Shown here in pieces: positions 1-6,159 of a stretch of DNA of 10,573 nucleotides. Position 1 is the stretch's first letter, and each line of letters starts with the position of its first letter. The notes under the pieces are model-generated. The model worked only from the letters and a program-made list of their open reading frames with translations. It did not search any database and was not told where the DNA came from. The stretch comes from a bacterium (GTDB lineage Bacteria; Armatimonadota; Fimbriimonadia; Fimbriimonadales; GBS-DC): assembly GCA_029335935.2 (NCBI GenBank), contig JARJMV020000115.1, positions 1-10,573 of the forward strand, read 5' to 3'. The position numbers and the translations under genes are program-made.

Positions 1-29
1 CTCTGTCGTATCATCGTGTCCCCCTAAGG

Positions 30-35
30 TATACT
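30..35 (+). promoter_or_regulatory. Putative -10 element of the coiled-coil nuclease-like gene
   Basis: TATACT preceded by GG. It lies 38 nt before the ATG at 74, leaving a leader of about 30 nt that contains the Shine-Dalgarno sequence. No convincing -35 is visible. The same GGTAYAMT word occurs ahead of five other transcription units in this window, which raises confidence that it is functional. Confidence 0.5.
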
Positions 36-60
36 TTAATAGCATACCCCATCTGAGCTT

Positions 61-66
61 GGGAGG
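61..66 (+). promoter_or_regulatory. Shine-Dalgarno that decides the start of the first gene
   Basis: GGGAGG, 7 nt before the ATG at 74. An in-frame TTG at 59 would place this site inside the coding region, so the ATG at 74 is preferred. Confidence 0.65.
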
Positions 67-73
67 CAACACG

Positions 74-1039
74 ATGGCGTTTACAGTGAGCGACTTTGAA
101 GACCTACTCCAGATACTCAACGAAAACCCAGAGTGGCGGGAACGCCTGCGTCAGGCTATCCTACCGCCTCAGATGGCCGGCATGCCAAATACTTTGAACC
201 AGCAGGCCGAGATGGTGCGCGACCTGCTGGAGGCGCATCGTCGCGGGGAAGAGCGAATCACGCAGATTGAAGAGGCTGTTGCTCAGTTGGTGGAAGCCCA
301 GCGACGCACTGATGAAACCGTCGCTCAGTTGGTGGAAGCCCAGCGACGCACTGATGAAACCGTCGCTCAGTTGGTGGAAGCCCAGCGACGCACCGATGAA
401 ACCGTCGCCCAGTTGGTGGAAGCCCAGCGACGCACCGATGAAACCGTCGCCCAGTTGGTGGAAGCCCAGCGACGCGGAGAAGAGCGGCTCAATCAGCTCT
501 CTGAGATAGTTGGCGACTTGGTACAAACTATGCGTGAAGTGATACGCCGACTGGAACGCTTGGAGAGTTGGCAAGTGGGCGAATCGGGGCGACGCAGCGG
601 CGAACGATTCGAGCGCGATACACTCGCGCGTGCGCCCACGCTGTTCTTCGGTGGACAAGGTGGGGGCACAGGCGAGCCGCATATCCGCGAGAAGGTCGGT
701 AATTGGCTACGACCTCTGTACCGACAGGGCATCGAAATCCCCCCTCACGACGACCCGCTACTGGCAGATATCATCTGGTGGAAGGGCGAGGTCGTGGCGG
801 TAGTTGAAGTCAGCATCAAAGTAGATATGAACGACATCAAGCGCGTCCTTGCACGCACACGCACGCTTCAACAGGTCGGCGTGAATGCAATGCCTGTCGT
901 CATCGGCGAGGAGTGGGATACACCTAATACCGAAGCGTTCGCGCAAGAGAACGGCGTGGAGTGGTATGTGCGTGGCGGTCTATCGAGGGGCTTTCTGGCG
1001 TTCCGGCAGTTGAGCGACGGCAACGAGCCAACCGAATAA
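74..1039 (+). CDS. Coiled-coil protein with PD-(D/E)XK nuclease-like C-terminal domain
   Basis: A 321-residue protein of unproven function. Residues 1-35 form a helical N-terminus containing NENPEWRERLRQAI. Residues 40-167 are a long predicted coiled coil, and residues 69-138 within it are five 14-residue (two-heptad) units of the type VAQLVEAQRRTDET. The C-terminal domain (about 175-315) contains D232 and a strand ending E245-V-S247, followed by a helix with Arg/Lys, which resembles the PD-(D/E)XK core of the DUF3782-like coiled-coil proteins of cyanobacteria and thermophiles. The usual catalytic Lys of ExK is Ser here (EVS), so nuclease activity is uncertain. There is no signal peptide, so it is probably cytoplasmic. 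It looks monocistronic with its own promoter, and its stop abuts the convergent thpR stop with no gap. The fold call is inferred from motif and layout; the coiled coil is directly visible. Confidence 0.75.
   Translation: MAFTVSDFEDLLQILNENPEWRERLRQAILPPQMAGMPNTLNQQAEMVRDLLEAHRRGEERITQIEEAVAQLVEAQRRTDETVAQLVEAQRRTDETVAQLVEAQRRTDETVAQLVEAQRRTDETVAQLVEAQRRGEERLNQLSEIVGDLVQTMREVIRRLERLESWQVGESGRRSGERFERDTLARAPTLFFGGQGGGTGEPHIREKVGNWLRPLYRQGIEIPPHDDPLLADIIWWKGEVVAVVEVSIKVDMNDIKRVLARTRTLQQVGVNAMPVVIGEEWDTPNTEAFAQENGVEWYVRGGLSRGFLAFRQLSDGNEPTE
278..487 (+). repeat. Five tandem 42-bp in-frame repeats encoding a coiled coil
   Basis: Units start at 278, 320, 362, 404 and 446, each 42 bp (14 codons). 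The first four are nearly identical and the fifth diverges in its last 12 bases. Synonymous differences change stepwise along the array: the Val codon is GTT then GTC, the Ala codon GCT in units 1-3 then GCC, and the Thr codon ACT in units 1-2 then ACC. This is the pattern expected from recent stepwise tandem duplication. Units of 14 residues keep the heptad phase, so copy-number change lengthens the coiled coil without disrupting it. Confidence 0.95.
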
Positions 1040-1606
1040 TCACACCATCACGCGCTCTAACTCAGCATAGACGGCTCCTTCAGGGGTGAGCGTGCTATGC
1101 ATCAGGCTAATCGCCTGCAGCTCGAAGCGACCGAACTCGGTGGAAGCGAGGCGTTGCGTTGCATCGTACAGCCGTTTGCGCAGTTGGTCGGCGTCGCGGC
1201 AGGGCGTCTTGAGGCGCGCCAGCGTGATGTGTGGATGGAACGGCTTACCCGCTGGCTTGCTTAGCAACTCTCTTTCCAGAGCGTGCGCGATTTGTGTCAG
1301 CGGTTCTACGCCGTCGTCCACGCCTGCCCATAGCACATTCGGTCGGCTCCAGTTCGGGAACGCGCCTATCCCCCGCACAGCGACACTGAACGGCGAGACG
1401 CCTCGCCGCGAGGCTTGCATCGCCGTAACGATTGCGCTCACCTGCGATTCGGGCTGCTCCCCCAAGAAGAGCAAAGTGATATGATAGTTGGCAGGGGCGA
1501 CCCAGCGCACGGCTCGGTCGGGCGCGGCGCTTTGGAGCGCTTGCTGCGCAGTCGCGAGCGCGTCGCGCACCGATTCGGGGATTAGGGCTGCGACAAAGAG
1601 GCGCAT
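1040..1606 (-). CDS. thpR: RNA 2',3'-cyclic phosphodiesterase (2H phosphoesterase)
   Basis: 188 residues, a normal length for ThpR (formerly 2'-5' RNA ligase LigT). This family hydrolyses 2',3'-cyclic phosphodiester ends of RNA. It begins MRLFVAALIP, a typical family N-terminus, and has both catalytic HxTx motifs: H42-I-T44-L and H126-I-T128-L, the latter preceded by KPFHP. The ATG at 1606 is chosen over an in-frame upstream ATG at 1726 because the family N-terminus begins here and a strong Shine-Dalgarno (AGGGGGTGAT, 1625-1616 on the minus strand) sits 9 nt upstream. Its start overlaps the end of cinA by 25 nt, indicating translational coupling; cinA-thpR adjacency is common in bacteria. The stop codon directly touches the stop of the convergent upstream gene. 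Function is assigned from family motifs with high confidence; the physiological substrate is unknown. Confidence 0.93.
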   Translation of the reverse strand: MRLFVAALIPESVRDALATAQQALQSAAPDRAVRWVAPANYHITLLFLGEQPESQVSAIVTAMQASRRGVSPFSVAVRGIGAFPNWSRPNVLWAGVDDGVEPLTQIAHALERELLSKPAGKPFHPHITLARLKTPCRDADQLRKRLYDATQRLASTEFGRFELQAISLMHSTLTPEGAVYAELERVMV

Positions 1607-2841
1607 CCGCCGCGCATCACCCCCTGATACAGTAGCCACAGCGCATACTGCGTGGCGCGATATTTCACGGTTTCGCGATCGCCTGCAAACACCTGACGGC
1701 GCACGACTGTCGCTGTGGGGTCGCAAACGCCGATATAGACCAACCCCACGGGCTTCTCTGCCGTGCCGCCTTCAGGACCGGCAATCCCCGTGATTCCGAC
1801 GCCCCACCAGCTGCCGAGCCGTTCGCGCACGCCCGCTGCCATCGCTCGCGCCGTCGGCTCGCTGACGGCGCCGTGCGCCTCCAACACCGCACGCGGCACG
1901 CCCAACAATGCCTCCTTGAGCGCGTTGCTGTAGCTCACCACGCCGCCCAGAAACACCGCCGAACTGCCCGACACATTCGTAATCCGATGCCCCAGCAGCC
2001 CCCCTGTGCAGGACTCGGCAATCGCAAGGCTCTGACCCGCTTCTGTTAGCTGCTGCACCACTGCCTGCTCCAGCGTGGTCTCATCGACGCCGAAGATATA
2101 CGCGCCTAATCGTGTGCGCACCTCTTGCTCCATCGCGCTGATCATCGCGTCGGCGTCGGCAGGATTCTCGGCGCGGGCGGTAATGCGGAAATGCACCTCG
2201 CCCAGCTTCGCCAGCGGCGCGAGTGTCGGGTTCTCGCTCTGGGCGAGGTCTTGCAGCTGCGCCTCTGCGTCCGATTCGCCGATTCCGCACAGGCGTAGCA
2301 CGCGCGAGCGTATCACACGCCCGCCCGTGCGTGCTGCCAAACGGGGCAACACCTGCTGCGACGCCATCGGCTGAAACTCGTTGGGCGGGCCAGGCAACGC
2401 GACAATCAGCTTGCCGCGCCACTCCGCGTAGATACCAGGCGCAGTGCCGTTCGGGTTGGACAGAGGCTGCGCGCTTGGGGGGCGCATCGCTTGGCGCAGC
2501 TGGCGGTCGGTCGCTTCGCGTCCCCGTGCAGCGAAGAATGCCTGTATCCGCGCCGCCTCCGCCGAGTCCAAGACTAACGGTTCGCCCAGTACAGCGGCTA
2601 TCGCCTCGCGCGTCAAATCGTCGTCGGTGGGCCCCAGTCCGCCTATCGCAATCACGCCATCGGCGCGCTCCAGCGACTCGCGCAGTGCGCTCACAATCCG
2701 TTCCAGATTATCGCCCACCGTACTGCGCCTGTAGACGCCCACGCCTATCTCCGCCAGCCGCGCCGACAGCCACGCCGCGTTCGTATCCACAATCTGCCCC
2801 AGCAACAGCTCCGTGCCGATAGAGACCAACTCGATATTCAT
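1582..2841 (-). CDS. cinA: CinA: nucleotide pyrophosphatase / nicotinamide-nucleotide amidase
   Basis: 419 residues, full length for the two-domain CinA. The N-terminal MoCF-like domain (about 1-170) starts MNIELVSIGTELLLGQIVDT and carries the GGLGPTDDDLT motif (67-77); in studied CinA proteins this domain hydrolyses ADP-ribose-type pyrophosphates. The C-terminal PncC domain (about 255-410) has AESCTGG (275-281) and GITGIAGPEGG (349-359), typical of NMN deamidase, which feeds the pyridine nucleotide salvage cycle. A cytoplasmic enzyme. It heads a cinA-thpR operon and is transcribed divergently from the gene at 2909 across 67 bp. The -10-like TACACT ends only 7 nt before the ATG and no Shine-Dalgarno is seen, so the mRNA may be leaderless. 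No key motif is missing. Confidence 0.96.
   Translation of the reverse strand: MNIELVSIGTELLLGQIVDTNAAWLSARLAEIGVGVYRRSTVGDNLERIVSALRESLERADGVIAIGGLGPTDDDLTREAIAAVLGEPLVLDSAEAARIQAFFAARGREATDRQLRQAMRPPSAQPLSNPNGTAPGIYAEWRGKLIVALPGPPNEFQPMASQQVLPRLAARTGGRVIRSRVLRLCGIGESDAEAQLQDLAQSENPTLAPLAKLGEVHFRITARAENPADADAMISAMEQEVRTRLGAYIFGVDETTLEQAVVQQLTEAGQSLAIAESCTGGLLGHRITNVSGSSAVFLGGVVSYSNALKEALLGVPRAVLEAHGAVSEPTARAMAAGVRERLGSWWGVGITGIAGPEGGTAEKPVGLVYIGVCDPTATVVRRQVFAGDRETVKYRATQYALWLLYQGVMRGGCASLSQP
1616..1625 (-). promoter_or_regulatory. Shine-Dalgarno of thpR inside the cinA 3' end
   Basis: AGGGGGTGAT on the minus strand closely matches the extended anti-Shine-Dalgarno complement AGGAGGTGAT. It lies 9 nt from the ATG at 1606, within cinA coding sequence. 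It fixes the thpR start and supports translation of thpR from the cinA message. Confidence 0.7.
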
Positions 2842-2848
2842 CGGTTCG

Positions 2849-2854
2849 AGTGTA
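2849..2854 (-). promoter_or_regulatory. Putative -10 element of cinA
   Basis: TACACT on the minus strand, preceded by GG. It is 7 nt from the cinA ATG at 2841, so transcription would begin at or next to the start codon. No clear -35 was found. Confidence 0.5.
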
Positions 2855-2869
2855 CCTGAACGCAGCGAT

Positions 2870-2899
2870 TTGCATTCCTATACACACTTGGGGTATACT
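2870..2899 (+). promoter_or_regulatory. Putative promoter of the Cys/His small membrane protein gene
   Basis: TTGCAT (2870-2875), an 18-bp spacer, then GGG-TATACT with the hexamer at 2894-2899. The ATG at 2909 is 9 nt downstream, so little or no 5' leader is possible. It is divergent to, and interleaved with, the cinA promoter. Confidence 0.5.
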
Positions 2900-2908
2900 A
2901 TATTCGCC

Positions 2909-3205
2909 ATGCGACGCTGGGCGGTGCAAGCGGCGCAGTTCTTGAGCGTGCTGTGGGCGGCAGTGTTCCTTACAGTCTGCCTGCTGCACCCGCTCACGCA
3001 TGAACCGTTGCAGGCGCACGAGAGCGACTGTCTGGTCTGCGTGCTGCAGAAGACGCCCGCGCCAGAACCCCTCACTGCGCTGCCGACCCTTTGCGTCTGC
3101 GCCCTCGCATGGGATAACCTACAACCGCTTCTCATCCCCGAAATACCCCTTCCTCAAGGCGCCCTTGCCTGTCTGCCGCGCATCCCCCGCGCACCGCCCC
3201 GCTGA
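2909..3205 (+). CDS. Small Cys/His-containing membrane protein (DUF2946-like)
   Basis: A 98-residue protein that I can place only loosely. Residues 8-26 form a hydrophobic segment after a basic N-terminus (MRR), so it is either a signal anchor or an uncleaved signal. It is followed by a possible metal- or thiol-active cluster: H27, H31, H37 and C41-x-x-C44, then C62-x-C64. The rest is Pro/Leu-rich and ends basic. The layout resembles small DUF2946-type proteins (one membrane segment, His then CxxC), which are often found near metal-homeostasis genes; this is a resemblance, not a firm match. The ATG at 2909 is chosen because the promoter-like TATACT sits just upstream; an in-frame ATG at 2813 would overlap cinA and both promoters. 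It precedes two His-rich secreted proteins, which fits a role in metal handling by inference. Confidence 0.6.
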   Translation: MRRWAVQAAQFLSVLWAAVFLTVCLLHPLTHEPLQAHESDCLVCVLQKTPAPEPLTALPTLCVCALAWDNLQPLLIPEIPLPQGALACLPRIPRAPPR

Positions 3206-3314
3206 ACCCCTATTGCTTCCCTGAAACATTAGGCGCGCTCCTTGCGCGTCCGCACTCGTTGCACATGCAACTTTTCACACGCCCTTATGGGCAACCAATA
3301 TAGGAGGTTTAGCG
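3206..3314 (+). promoter_or_regulatory. Upstream region of the His-rich protein operon with a 14-bp palindrome
   Basis: This 109-bp gap holds GTTGCACATGCAAC (3258-3271), two perfect 6-bp inverted half-sites around CA, resembling an operator. It also has a small hairpin GCCC-TTAT-GGGC (3281-3292) and the Shine-Dalgarno AGGAGG (3302-3307), 7 nt before the ATG at 3315. The palindrome overlaps a possible -35 (TTGCAC, 3259-3264), but no good -10 is positioned for it. No known metalloregulator box (Zur, CsoR, MntR type) is recognisable. Confidence 0.4.
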
Positions 3315-4244
3315 ATGCGAATTGCGCTCTTCGCAGTCACAATCGGTCTTATAAGCTGCTGGGCAGTCGCCCAACACGACAACGACCTGCTGTTCGGCAG
3401 GGTCGGCAATCGGGTGGAGATTATCCAGCCGCAACCGCACCCTGTGCGGCAGATGTCCAGCGTGCTGGGCAGGTTCATCCTCGATGTGGGGCTGGACTTC
3501 TACTTTGACTACAACACGGGTCAGCCGCACCTGCAGCTCTGTCGCGTGCAGCAGGCGTGGATTTCGCCTGGTTTGGTCGGCTCGAAGTCGGGCTTTGGGA
3601 ACCTGTTTTGCGAGTCGGGGTGTAGCAACTACTTCGACTTGCCCACCAACGGCACACCCCACCATCACTTCATCTTCGCTGTGTCCACGCCGGGCGTGTA
3701 TGTGTGGGATGTGCGTGGGGTGAACGCCATCGCGCGCGACGGAACCGCGCTCCAAGACATGCCCTACGGCTACCGCGTCTACATGGTTGCAGGCAACCCC
3801 CTGCGCCTGTATGGGGGCGTGCAACCAGCGCAGGGCTATCAGGGCAACCTGTACGACCTGCGCTTGACCGTGCAACTGCGTCAGGGTAGCAGCACCGTCG
3901 CGCAAAGCACCCTACCCCCGAACCCCACCGCCATCTATCCCTACATGGTGGGGTTCAACCAAGCCGCAGGCGCCTACACCGTAGTCGCCAAGCTCAGCAA
4001 ACACCTCTCGCGGCGCGTGGATAACCTCAACCTCACAGGCGCACGCGCCCAGAACTGGCAGTTCACTACGCTGGGCGACCTCAACAACGATGATGTCATC
4101 GACGACGCCGATTTGCTCGGGGTGCTGTTCGCGTTCGGCTCGGCAGACCCCGACGCCGATGTGAACGGCGACGGCATCGTCGATGACGCAGACCTACTCA
4201 TCATCCTGTTCAACTTCGGCGCTGTCGGGGAGGGCGCCCAATAA
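3315..4244 (+). CDS. Secreted His-containing protein with C-terminal dockerin
   Basis: A 309-residue protein. Residues 1-19 are a signal peptide (MRIALFAVTIGLISCWAVA), giving a mature end beginning QHDND. Domain 1 (about 20-158) is shared with the next gene: both have VG/DVG-x-DF(Y/H)F, a (I/F)SP(G/N)LVG strand, a His cluster (H116-H118 here) followed by a FA segment, and a DGTAL(Q/N)D segment. The HHHFIFAVSTPGVY stretch recalls the His and PG-x-Y motif of choice-of-anchor M domains found near zinc transport genes. Domain 2 (about 174-245) looks like a beta-sandwich repeat common ahead of dockerins. Residues 253-304 are a type I dockerin with two EF-like calcium loops, D255LNNDD and D282VNGDG, each followed by a DDADL segment. 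Extra Cys at 76, 99 and 103 may form a disulfide or metal site. Probably extracytoplasmic; the ligand is unknown. It is the first gene of a run with the next two. Confidence 0.72.
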   Translation: MRIALFAVTIGLISCWAVAQHDNDLLFGRVGNRVEIIQPQPHPVRQMSSVLGRFILDVGLDFYFDYNTGQPHLQLCRVQQAWISPGLVGSKSGFGNLFCESGCSNYFDLPTNGTPHHHFIFAVSTPGVYVWDVRGVNAIARDGTALQDMPYGYRVYMVAGNPLRLYGGVQPAQGYQGNLYDLRLTVQLRQGSSTVAQSTLPPNPTAIYPYMVGFNQAAGAYTVVAKLSKHLSRRVDNLNLTGARAQNWQFTTLGDLNNDDVIDDADLLGVLFAFGSADPDADVNGDGIVDDADLLIILFNFGAVGEGAQ

Positions 4245-4253
4245 ATGCCCCCG

Positions 4254-4261
4254 AAAGGAGG
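4254..4261 (+). promoter_or_regulatory. Shine-Dalgarno that decides the start of the PEP-CTERM gene
   Basis: AAAGGAGG, 7 nt before the ATG at 4269. An in-frame ATG at 4245 would translate this site and put eight extra residues in front of a perfectly formed signal peptide, so 4269 is preferred. Confidence 0.75.
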
Positions 4262-4268
4262 AACCACT

Positions 4269-4889
4269 ATGAAGCGATTCGTCACACTTGGACTGAGCAT
4301 CGCGCTCACGGCGCTGATGAGCGTATCGTTCGCACAGCATGACCACGACCATGAGGGAGACATCCATCTCGGCGTGACGGAGGGCGCCGCCGCCGTGATT
4401 GAACCGCACGAGCTGGCAGAGCCGCCCTACAAAACCGAGTACCGCCTCGAAGATCTGCTGCCAGGGCTGTTTGGCGTGGATGTCGGCTGGGACTTCCACT
4501 TTGAAGAGGGTAGCAACACGCCACAGCTGCGACGGGTCACCATCCAGCAGGTGTTCATCTCGCCGAACTTGGTGGGCGTGCGAGAGGGTGAGGAAGACCC
4601 CATCTTCGGCGACGGCTCGCCCGGCATTTGGACGCTCATCTTCGACGAAAACGACCCTGAAGCCGTGCACCAGCACCTCGTCTTCGCCTCCAACATCCTG
4701 CCGACAGAGGACAACCCGCTGGTGTTTCAGTTCCGCTTGGTGGACGCGATTGCGTGGGACGGCACTGCGCTGAACGACTCGGGGGTATATACGCTGGAGT
4801 TCGTGCCAGAGCCAGCGAGCCTGTTGGCGTTGGGCGCGGGTTTGGCAGGTCTGCTGGGGCTACGCCGTCGGAAGGACGTACGCAGATGA
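4269..4889 (+). CDS. His-rich secreted PEP-CTERM protein, paralog of the preceding gene
   Basis: A 206-residue protein. Signal peptide 1-22, then a mature N-terminus rich in metal-ligand residues, HDHDHEGDIHLG (24-35). The core (about 30-178) is the same domain as in the upstream gene: VDVGWDFHF (70-78), VFISPNLVG (95-103), HQHLVFA (134-140) and DGTALND (164-170). It ends in a canonical PEP-CTERM sorting signal: VPEPAS at 179-184, a hydrophobic helix, then RRRK. Exosortase/archaeosortase-type systems recognise such tails; none is encoded here. The arrangement recalls cyanobacterial all3515-like PEP-CTERM proteins reported as Zur-repressed, which would suggest zinc binding, but I recall this by resemblance only. 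Its TGA overlaps the next ATG as ATGA, implying coupling to the DsrE-like gene. Confidence 0.75.
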   Translation: MKRFVTLGLSIALTALMSVSFAQHDHDHEGDIHLGVTEGAAAVIEPHELAEPPYKTEYRLEDLLPGLFGVDVGWDFHFEEGSNTPQLRRVTIQQVFISPNLVGVREGEEDPIFGDGSPGIWTLIFDENDPEAVHQHLVFASNILPTEDNPLVFQFRLVDAIAWDGTALNDSGVYTLEFVPEPASLLALGAGLAGLLGLRRRKDVRR

Positions 4890-5287
4890 AAGTCGCCTAT
4901 GTGTTCATCACGCCACGCGCAGCGACCTACAAGCTGGGGCAGATGATACTGCCCCAGCTGGAGGCGGGCGTGCACGGCGCGGAGGTCGTCGGGATGTTCT
5001 TCTTCGACGACAACGCCTTCGTCCTGCGCAAGGGCGACCCCATCGGCGAGCGACTGGCGAAGATTGCCCAACAAAAGAACATTCTGCTGATGGTGTGCGA
5101 TGCCTGCGCACTGGAGCGCAACCTTGCGCAAGGTCAGCCCCGCTGGTGCAACCCCGACGGCACAGGCCGCAGCGAACCGGCTGAATGTGTCCCCGTGAAC
5201 ACGGTAGACGGCGTGCGGGTGGGATGCTTCCCCGACCTGTACGCCGCGCTGGCAGGCAATCCGCCTGACCAAGTGATTTCGCTGTAG
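4886..5287 (+). CDS. DsrE family protein (SaoD/DsrE-like)
   Basis: 133 residues, cytoplasmic, the usual size for DsrE-fold sulfur-relay proteins. It starts [20 protein letters not shown], then has [13 protein letters not shown] (30-42), [15 protein letters not shown], and a C-A-containing [12 protein letters not shown] segment that holds the conserved Cys positions, followed by further Cys (WC, EC, GCF) and a C-terminal [19 protein letters not shown]. This pattern matches what I know as SaoD/DsrE-type proteins, a branch associated with selenium- or sulfur-linked operons. DsrE proteins carry persulfide sulfur on cysteine; the actual substrate here is unknown. The ATG at 4886 overlaps the TGA of the PEP-CTERM gene by 4 nt, so the two are translated together. 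The linkage of a cytoplasmic thiol protein to secreted His-rich proteins is the informative feature. Confidence 0.72.
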   Translation: MKVAYVFITPRAATYKLGQMILPQLEAGVHGAEVVGMFFFDDNAFVLRKGDPIGERLAKIAQQKNILLMVCDACALERNLAQGQPRWCNPDGTGRSEPAECVPVNTVDGVRVGCFPDLYAALAGNPPDQVISL

Positions 5288-5466
5288 CATCGCAGAACGG
5301 CGGGGATACCGACGCCCCCAAACTCGTAGCGTCGGCGTCCTCGCCGACGAAGCACAAACCCGTAGCGTCGGCGTCCTCGCCGACGAAGCACAAAACTCGT
5401 AGCGTCGGCGTCCTCGCCGACGAAAACACTTGGACTTTGATCCACACTACAGGAGGTCGCGTTATC
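5288..5466. other. Non-coding gap between the DsrE-like and prepilin genes
   Basis: Besides the three hairpin repeats (5325-5423), this 179-bp gap holds about 35 bp of unremarkable sequence after the DsrE stop and, at its right end, the Shine-Dalgarno AGGAGGT (5451-5457), 9 nt before the prepilin ATG. No clear promoter of the GGTAYAMT type was found here, unlike at other gene starts in the window. No T-run follows the hairpins. Confidence 0.7.
5325..5423. repeat. Three tandem hairpin-forming repeats (36-37 bp period)
   Basis: Copies begin at 5325, 5361 and 5398 with CGTAGCG. Each contains a perfect 8-bp stem CGTCGGCG/CGCCGACG around a TCCT loop (stem-loops 5330-5349, 5366-5385, 5403-5422). 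Copies 1 and 2 are followed by an AAGCACAAA spacer and copy 3 by AAAACAC. They fill the gap between two genes and resemble REP-type intergenic palindromes. They could stabilise or end the operon transcript, but there is no U-tract, so a classical intrinsic terminator is not supported. Confidence 0.92.
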
Positions 5467-6144
5467 ATGAAACGCACAGGCTTCACACTGATTGAACTGT
5501 TGGTCGTGATTGCAATCATCGCGATTTTGGCGGCGAGTCTGGTCCCTGTGTTTGCCCAGGCGCGGGAGAAGGCGCGGCAAACGCAGTGCCTAAGCAACAT
5601 GCGCCAGATGGGGCTTGCCGTGCAGATGTATGTGCAGGACTATGACGAGCGGTTCCCGCTGGATAGCCACACGGGATCAGGCGCGTACTGGACTTGGCTG
5701 TTCACGCTGGAGCCCTACACGAAGACGCGCCTGCTCTACCGTTGCCCCAGCGACCCCAGCCGCAACTGGGAGAACCCCTTGCCGGGGCAGCGCACGCCGC
5801 GCCGCGTCTCCTACGGCACCAACTTCTGGATGCTGCCCAACCTCTGGGGCGAGCAGGACTGCTCGGGCTACAACAGCCTCGCCTCCATCGTCTCACCTGC
5901 CAACACCATCTACATCGCCGAAGTCAAAGAGAACACCACGATCGACCACTATCACCCTGGCGCGTGGCGCTTCCCGAACGAATGTAGCAGCGTCTACTAC
6001 ATCGAGCCGCCGCAGGAGCTGGCGATGGTGTGGCACAGCGGCGGGACGAACTATGTGTATGTGGACGGGCACGCGAAGTGGCATCGGTTTGACCAGACTT
6101 GGACGCCCGACGGGACGATTGACCGCTACGACCCACGACGGTAG
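5467..6144 (+). CDS. Prepilin-like protein with H-X9-DG C-terminal motif (DUF1559-like)
   Basis: 225 residues. It has a type IV prepilin leader: a short basic peptide MKRTG, cut before F, then F-T-L-I-E-L with the conserved Glu at +5 and a hydrophobic helix to about residue 30. Prepilin peptidase would process it and the product would enter a pilus- or secretion-like membrane assembly. The following [18 protein letters not shown] and QDYDERFP segments are typical of the large DUF1559-like families of planctomycetes and armatimonads. Near the C-terminus [12 protein letters not shown] fits the H-X9-DG processing-associated motif exactly. The ATG at 5467 is preferred over an upstream in-frame ATG at 5437 because the leader starts here and AGGAGGT lies 9 nt before it. 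Such proteins are usually numerous per genome; this copy stands alone without pilus assembly genes. Confidence 0.9.
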   Translation: MKRTGFTLIELLVVIAIIAILAASLVPVFAQAREKARQTQCLSNMRQMGLAVQMYVQDYDERFPLDSHTGSGAYWTWLFTLEPYTKTRLLYRCPSDPSRNWENPLPGQRTPRRVSYGTNFWMLPNLWGEQDCSGYNSLASIVSPANTIYIAEVKENTTIDHYHPGAWRFPNECSSVYYIEPPQELAMVWHSGGTNYVYVDGHAKWHRFDQTWTPDGTIDRYDPRR

Positions 6145-6159
6145 CCGATCGGTGTGCGG

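Noticed and set aside
59..73. TTG start for the first gene
   Set aside because: It would put the Shine-Dalgarno GGGAGG inside the coding region; the ATG at 74 is correctly spaced from it.
161..682. Minus-strand frame with repeated ASLGFHQL units
   Set aside because: The periodicity is the complement of the 42-bp coding repeats; since 42 is a multiple of 3, all frames stay open. No ribosome site.
1607..1726. Upstream ATG start for thpR at 1726
   Set aside because: It would add 40 residues lacking family similarity, and a strong Shine-Dalgarno sits just before the ATG at 1606.
3281..3292. GCCC-TTAT-GGGC as a terminator
   Set aside because: The stem is only 4 bp and no T-run follows; it lies just upstream of a ribosome site.
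5325..5423. CRISPR array
   Set aside because: Only three copies, and the sequence between the stems is the same short A-rich stretch in copies 1 and 2, so there are no unique spacers and no cas gene.
5288..5466. Riboswitch or structured RNA ahead of the prepilin gene
   Set aside because: Only the simple repeated hairpins are visible; there is no known aptamer pattern.
5134..5600. Minus-strand frames encoding repeated FVGEDADAT
   Set aside because: These are translations of the three palindromic repeats plus antisense of the DsrE-like and prepilin genes.
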